Shown in pieces: positions 43,166 to 44,389 of a stretch of DNA of 44,389 bases. Below the pieces are notes generated by a model. That model saw nothing but the letters and a program-made list of their open reading frames with translations, ran no database searches and was not told the origin of the DNA. The position numbers and the translations under genes are program-made. Every line of letters begins with the position of its first letter. The stretch's first letter is position 1. Origin of the DNA: Candidatus Stoquefichus massiliensis AP9 (GTDB lineage: Bacteria > Bacillota_I > Bacilli_A > Erysipelotrichales > Coprobacillaceae); NCBI RefSeq assembly GCF_000455285.1, contig NZ_HG005295.1:5415-49803 (forward strand), read 5' to 3'.

Positions 43166-43176
43166 TTTTCATTCCC

Positions 43177-44389
43177 CTATTTCCCATTTAATTTAGAGAC
43201 CAACTCTCCATCTTCAAATTTCTCTTCATCTGCTGCAATAAACTCATACAGATATGCAATTTCACTTGTTGGTATTGTAATATTGTATCTTTTTGATAAT
43301 GTCTGAAAAGATTCATAAACTGATTGTATAAACTCTTTGTTTTCTCTTTCAAATCCTTCCAGATCCACAAATTCTGTAATAGCCGTCTTTGTTACAAGTC
43401 TTTCAATTAAACAGCAAACATGAATATAAATACCAATTAATGTTTTTCCACCAAAACTTTTATTCAGACGCTGCTGTAAATCTTCAATCGCTAACGTGAC
43501 ATTATCTAATAAAACTTTTGGATTAAGAATTGTTAAATATCCTACTACATTTTGTAAAGTAAACTTCTTGCGTAAATTATCTAGCAAATGATCTAATTGT
43601 TCAGGCTGTAAATATTTTGACAAACGTGATGTCATCACATCAATATTATTTCCTGATATGATATCTTCTAGCGCAATGAACACTTGACCTTCAATATGTG
43701 GATTCGCTGTTCCAGTAATAAACAAAACATTATTGTTTTGAAAAATTTCATGATTTTGTCCATTCGCAATTAATTGTGTATAATCACAAACTTCTAAATC
43801 AATTGGTGTTTGTGTAGAAAAACTATTTTCAAATAACTCACGCATTCTTTGTGCCATATGAATTCCACTTTCACTTGTAAATAATATTGTGTCATTCTTT
43901 TGACGTTCAATAATTGTATAAGCTGCTTTTGATTCAGCACTGACCTTTTCTAATGTCGTTTGAATATCACGATCATTTAAGATACAGTTTCCAACATTTA
44001 GTGCAAGCCTTGTTGACACATTGTTAATCACGCCAACACTACAATTAATAGCAGTACTTAAGCTATTTCCTAATTGTTCAAGAGATCCCATATCAACCAT
44101 AACGATGACATCCGCATTATGATTCATACGATTTAATCGTCCTACTAATACTTCTTTAATTTCATCAACTGTCACATCTAATGGCATATCCACAGCATCA
44201 AACACATAATTTTCTAATAAACTGTTCACTGCTTCTGCAATCGAAGTTGCTGTTGAATAACCATGACAAACAATCATTCCAAAAATATTTCGTCTTGAGA
44301 CTTGAGCATTGTAATGATGTAAATAGATAATCATAATAATAGAGAGAATATCTATCATCTTCATTTCTAAATTTGTATTAATCAGATGT
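43177..44389 (-). CDS. LevR-type PTS-controlled regulator (5' end beyond the window)
   Basis: C-terminal part (about 403 residues) of a LevR-type sigma-54 activator. The frame is open to the right edge; the ATG at 44364 is internal. Seen in order: end of PRD-1, IIA-Man-like domain with phospho-His in GMIVCHGYSTATSIAEAVNS, a IIB-Gat-like domain around DTILFTSESGIHMAQRM, then PRD-2 with YIHVCCLIERLV. In LevR proteins the IIB-like domain has a Cys; here it is Ser (FTSESG). The N-terminal AAA+ domain is outside the window. It heads the PTS operon. Confidence 0.88.
   Translation of the reverse strand, partial: HLINTNLEMKMIDILSIIMIIYLHHYNAQVSRRNIFGMIVCHGYSTATSIAEAVNSLLENYVFDAVDMPLDVTVDEIKEVLVGRLNRMNHNADVIVMVDMGSLEQLGNSLSTAINCSVGVINNVSTRLALNVGNCILNDRDIQTTLEKVSAESKAAYTIIERQKNDTILFTSESGIHMAQRMRELFENSFSTQTPIDLEVCDYTQLIANGQNHEIFQNNNVLFITGTANPHIEGQVFIALEDIISGNNIDVMTSRLSKYLQPEQLDHLLDNLRKKFTLQNVVGYLTILNPKVLLDNVTLAIEDLQQRLNKSFGGKTLIGIYIHVCCLIERLVTKTAITEFVDLEGFERENKEFIQSVYESFQTLSKRYNITIPTSEIAYLYEFIAADEEKFEDGELVSKLNGK

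Noticed and set aside
43166-43176. A sigma-54 (-24/-12) promoter between the regulator and PTS IIA
   Set aside because: Only 11 bases separate the genes and no GG-N10-GC pattern is present; the promoter should lie upstream of the regulator, outside the window.
44342-44364. ATG at 44364 as the start of the regulator gene
   Set aside because: The frame stays open to the window edge and the protein begins in the middle of a LevR-type domain order, so this Met is internal.
1-44389. tRNA or rRNA genes, CRISPR arrays, insertion sequences or phage genes
   Set aside because: No repeat-spacer pattern, transposase, integrase, cloverleaf with CCA end or rRNA-like block was seen on either strand by reading.

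Overview
The window is a stretch of ordinary chromosome from a low-GC Gram-positive bacterium. Shine-Dalgarno sites are strong (AAGGAGG-like), promoters are sigma-A-like, and TGA is used as a stop. The gene content suggests an anaerobic gut Bacillota, most likely of the Erysipelotrichia/Coprobacillaceae type: rubrerythrin next to a PerR-like regulator, a Nim-type protein, a T-box-controlled trp operon, mannose-family PTS with a LevR-type activator, and DUF2812/PadR and DUF2871 genes. The taxonomic placement is inference. I see no rRNA, tRNA, CRISPR array, phage or insertion sequence.

Layout. 1-1738: 5' part of glgB (minus strand, runs off the left edge). 1.8-5.7 kb: a small Cro-like HTH protein, an NdpA/YejK-type nucleoid protein, yaaA, a DJ-1 protein overlapping a DUF2871 membrane protein, and an unknown membrane-anchored protein with an odd translation start region. 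5.8-7.0 kb: AI-2E family permease. 7.08-11.7 kb: near-consensus promoter, tryptophan T-box and trpDCFBA (trpE and trpG are absent). 11.8-13.8 kb: nitroreductase and pepT. 13.8-22.1 kb (minus): oppBCDFA followed by an M24 peptidase and an MFS permease, a peptide uptake and use block. 22.2-26.7 kb: MscS channel, DegV, RNase J and a divergent metallophosphoesterase. 26.7-29.0 kb: an RpiR regulator overlapping a PPP-type phosphatase, divergent from a protein that joins an unknown domain to a PTS IIB domain. 29.1-32.3 kb: hflX, a YlbJ-like membrane protein, perR and rubrerythrin. 32.4-32.9 kb: remains of a decayed gene. 33.0-34.0 kb: DUF2812, padR and an unlisted 32-residue membrane microprotein under a consensus promoter that is embedded in inverted repeats. 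34.0-39.5 kb: PAP2 protein, two tandem paralogous HAD phosphatases, DUF1349, a hexapeptide acetyltransferase, a Cof-type HAD phosphatase, a DMT permease and a Nim-like flavoprotein. 39.5-44.4 kb (minus): a LevR-type regulator (runs off the right edge), PTS IIA-IIB-IIC-IID of the mannose family and a FrlB-like SIS deglycase, probably for uptake of an Amadori product such as fructoselysine or glucoselysine.

How the genes work together. The clearest themes are amino-acid supply (T-box trp operon, Opp system, PepT, M24 peptidase), oxidative and electrophile defence (YaaA, DJ-1, PerR, rubrerythrin, Nim, nitroreductase), and sugar sensing and uptake (PTS operon, RpiR, PTS-IIB hybrid). Many convergent gene pairs share one bidirectional terminator, with stop codons inside the hairpin. 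The best candidates for undescribed biology are the PTS-IIB hybrid/RpiR/phosphatase locus, the PadR-microprotein-DUF2812 operon, and the hairpin placed exactly between a Shine-Dalgarno site and its start codon at 5646-5687.
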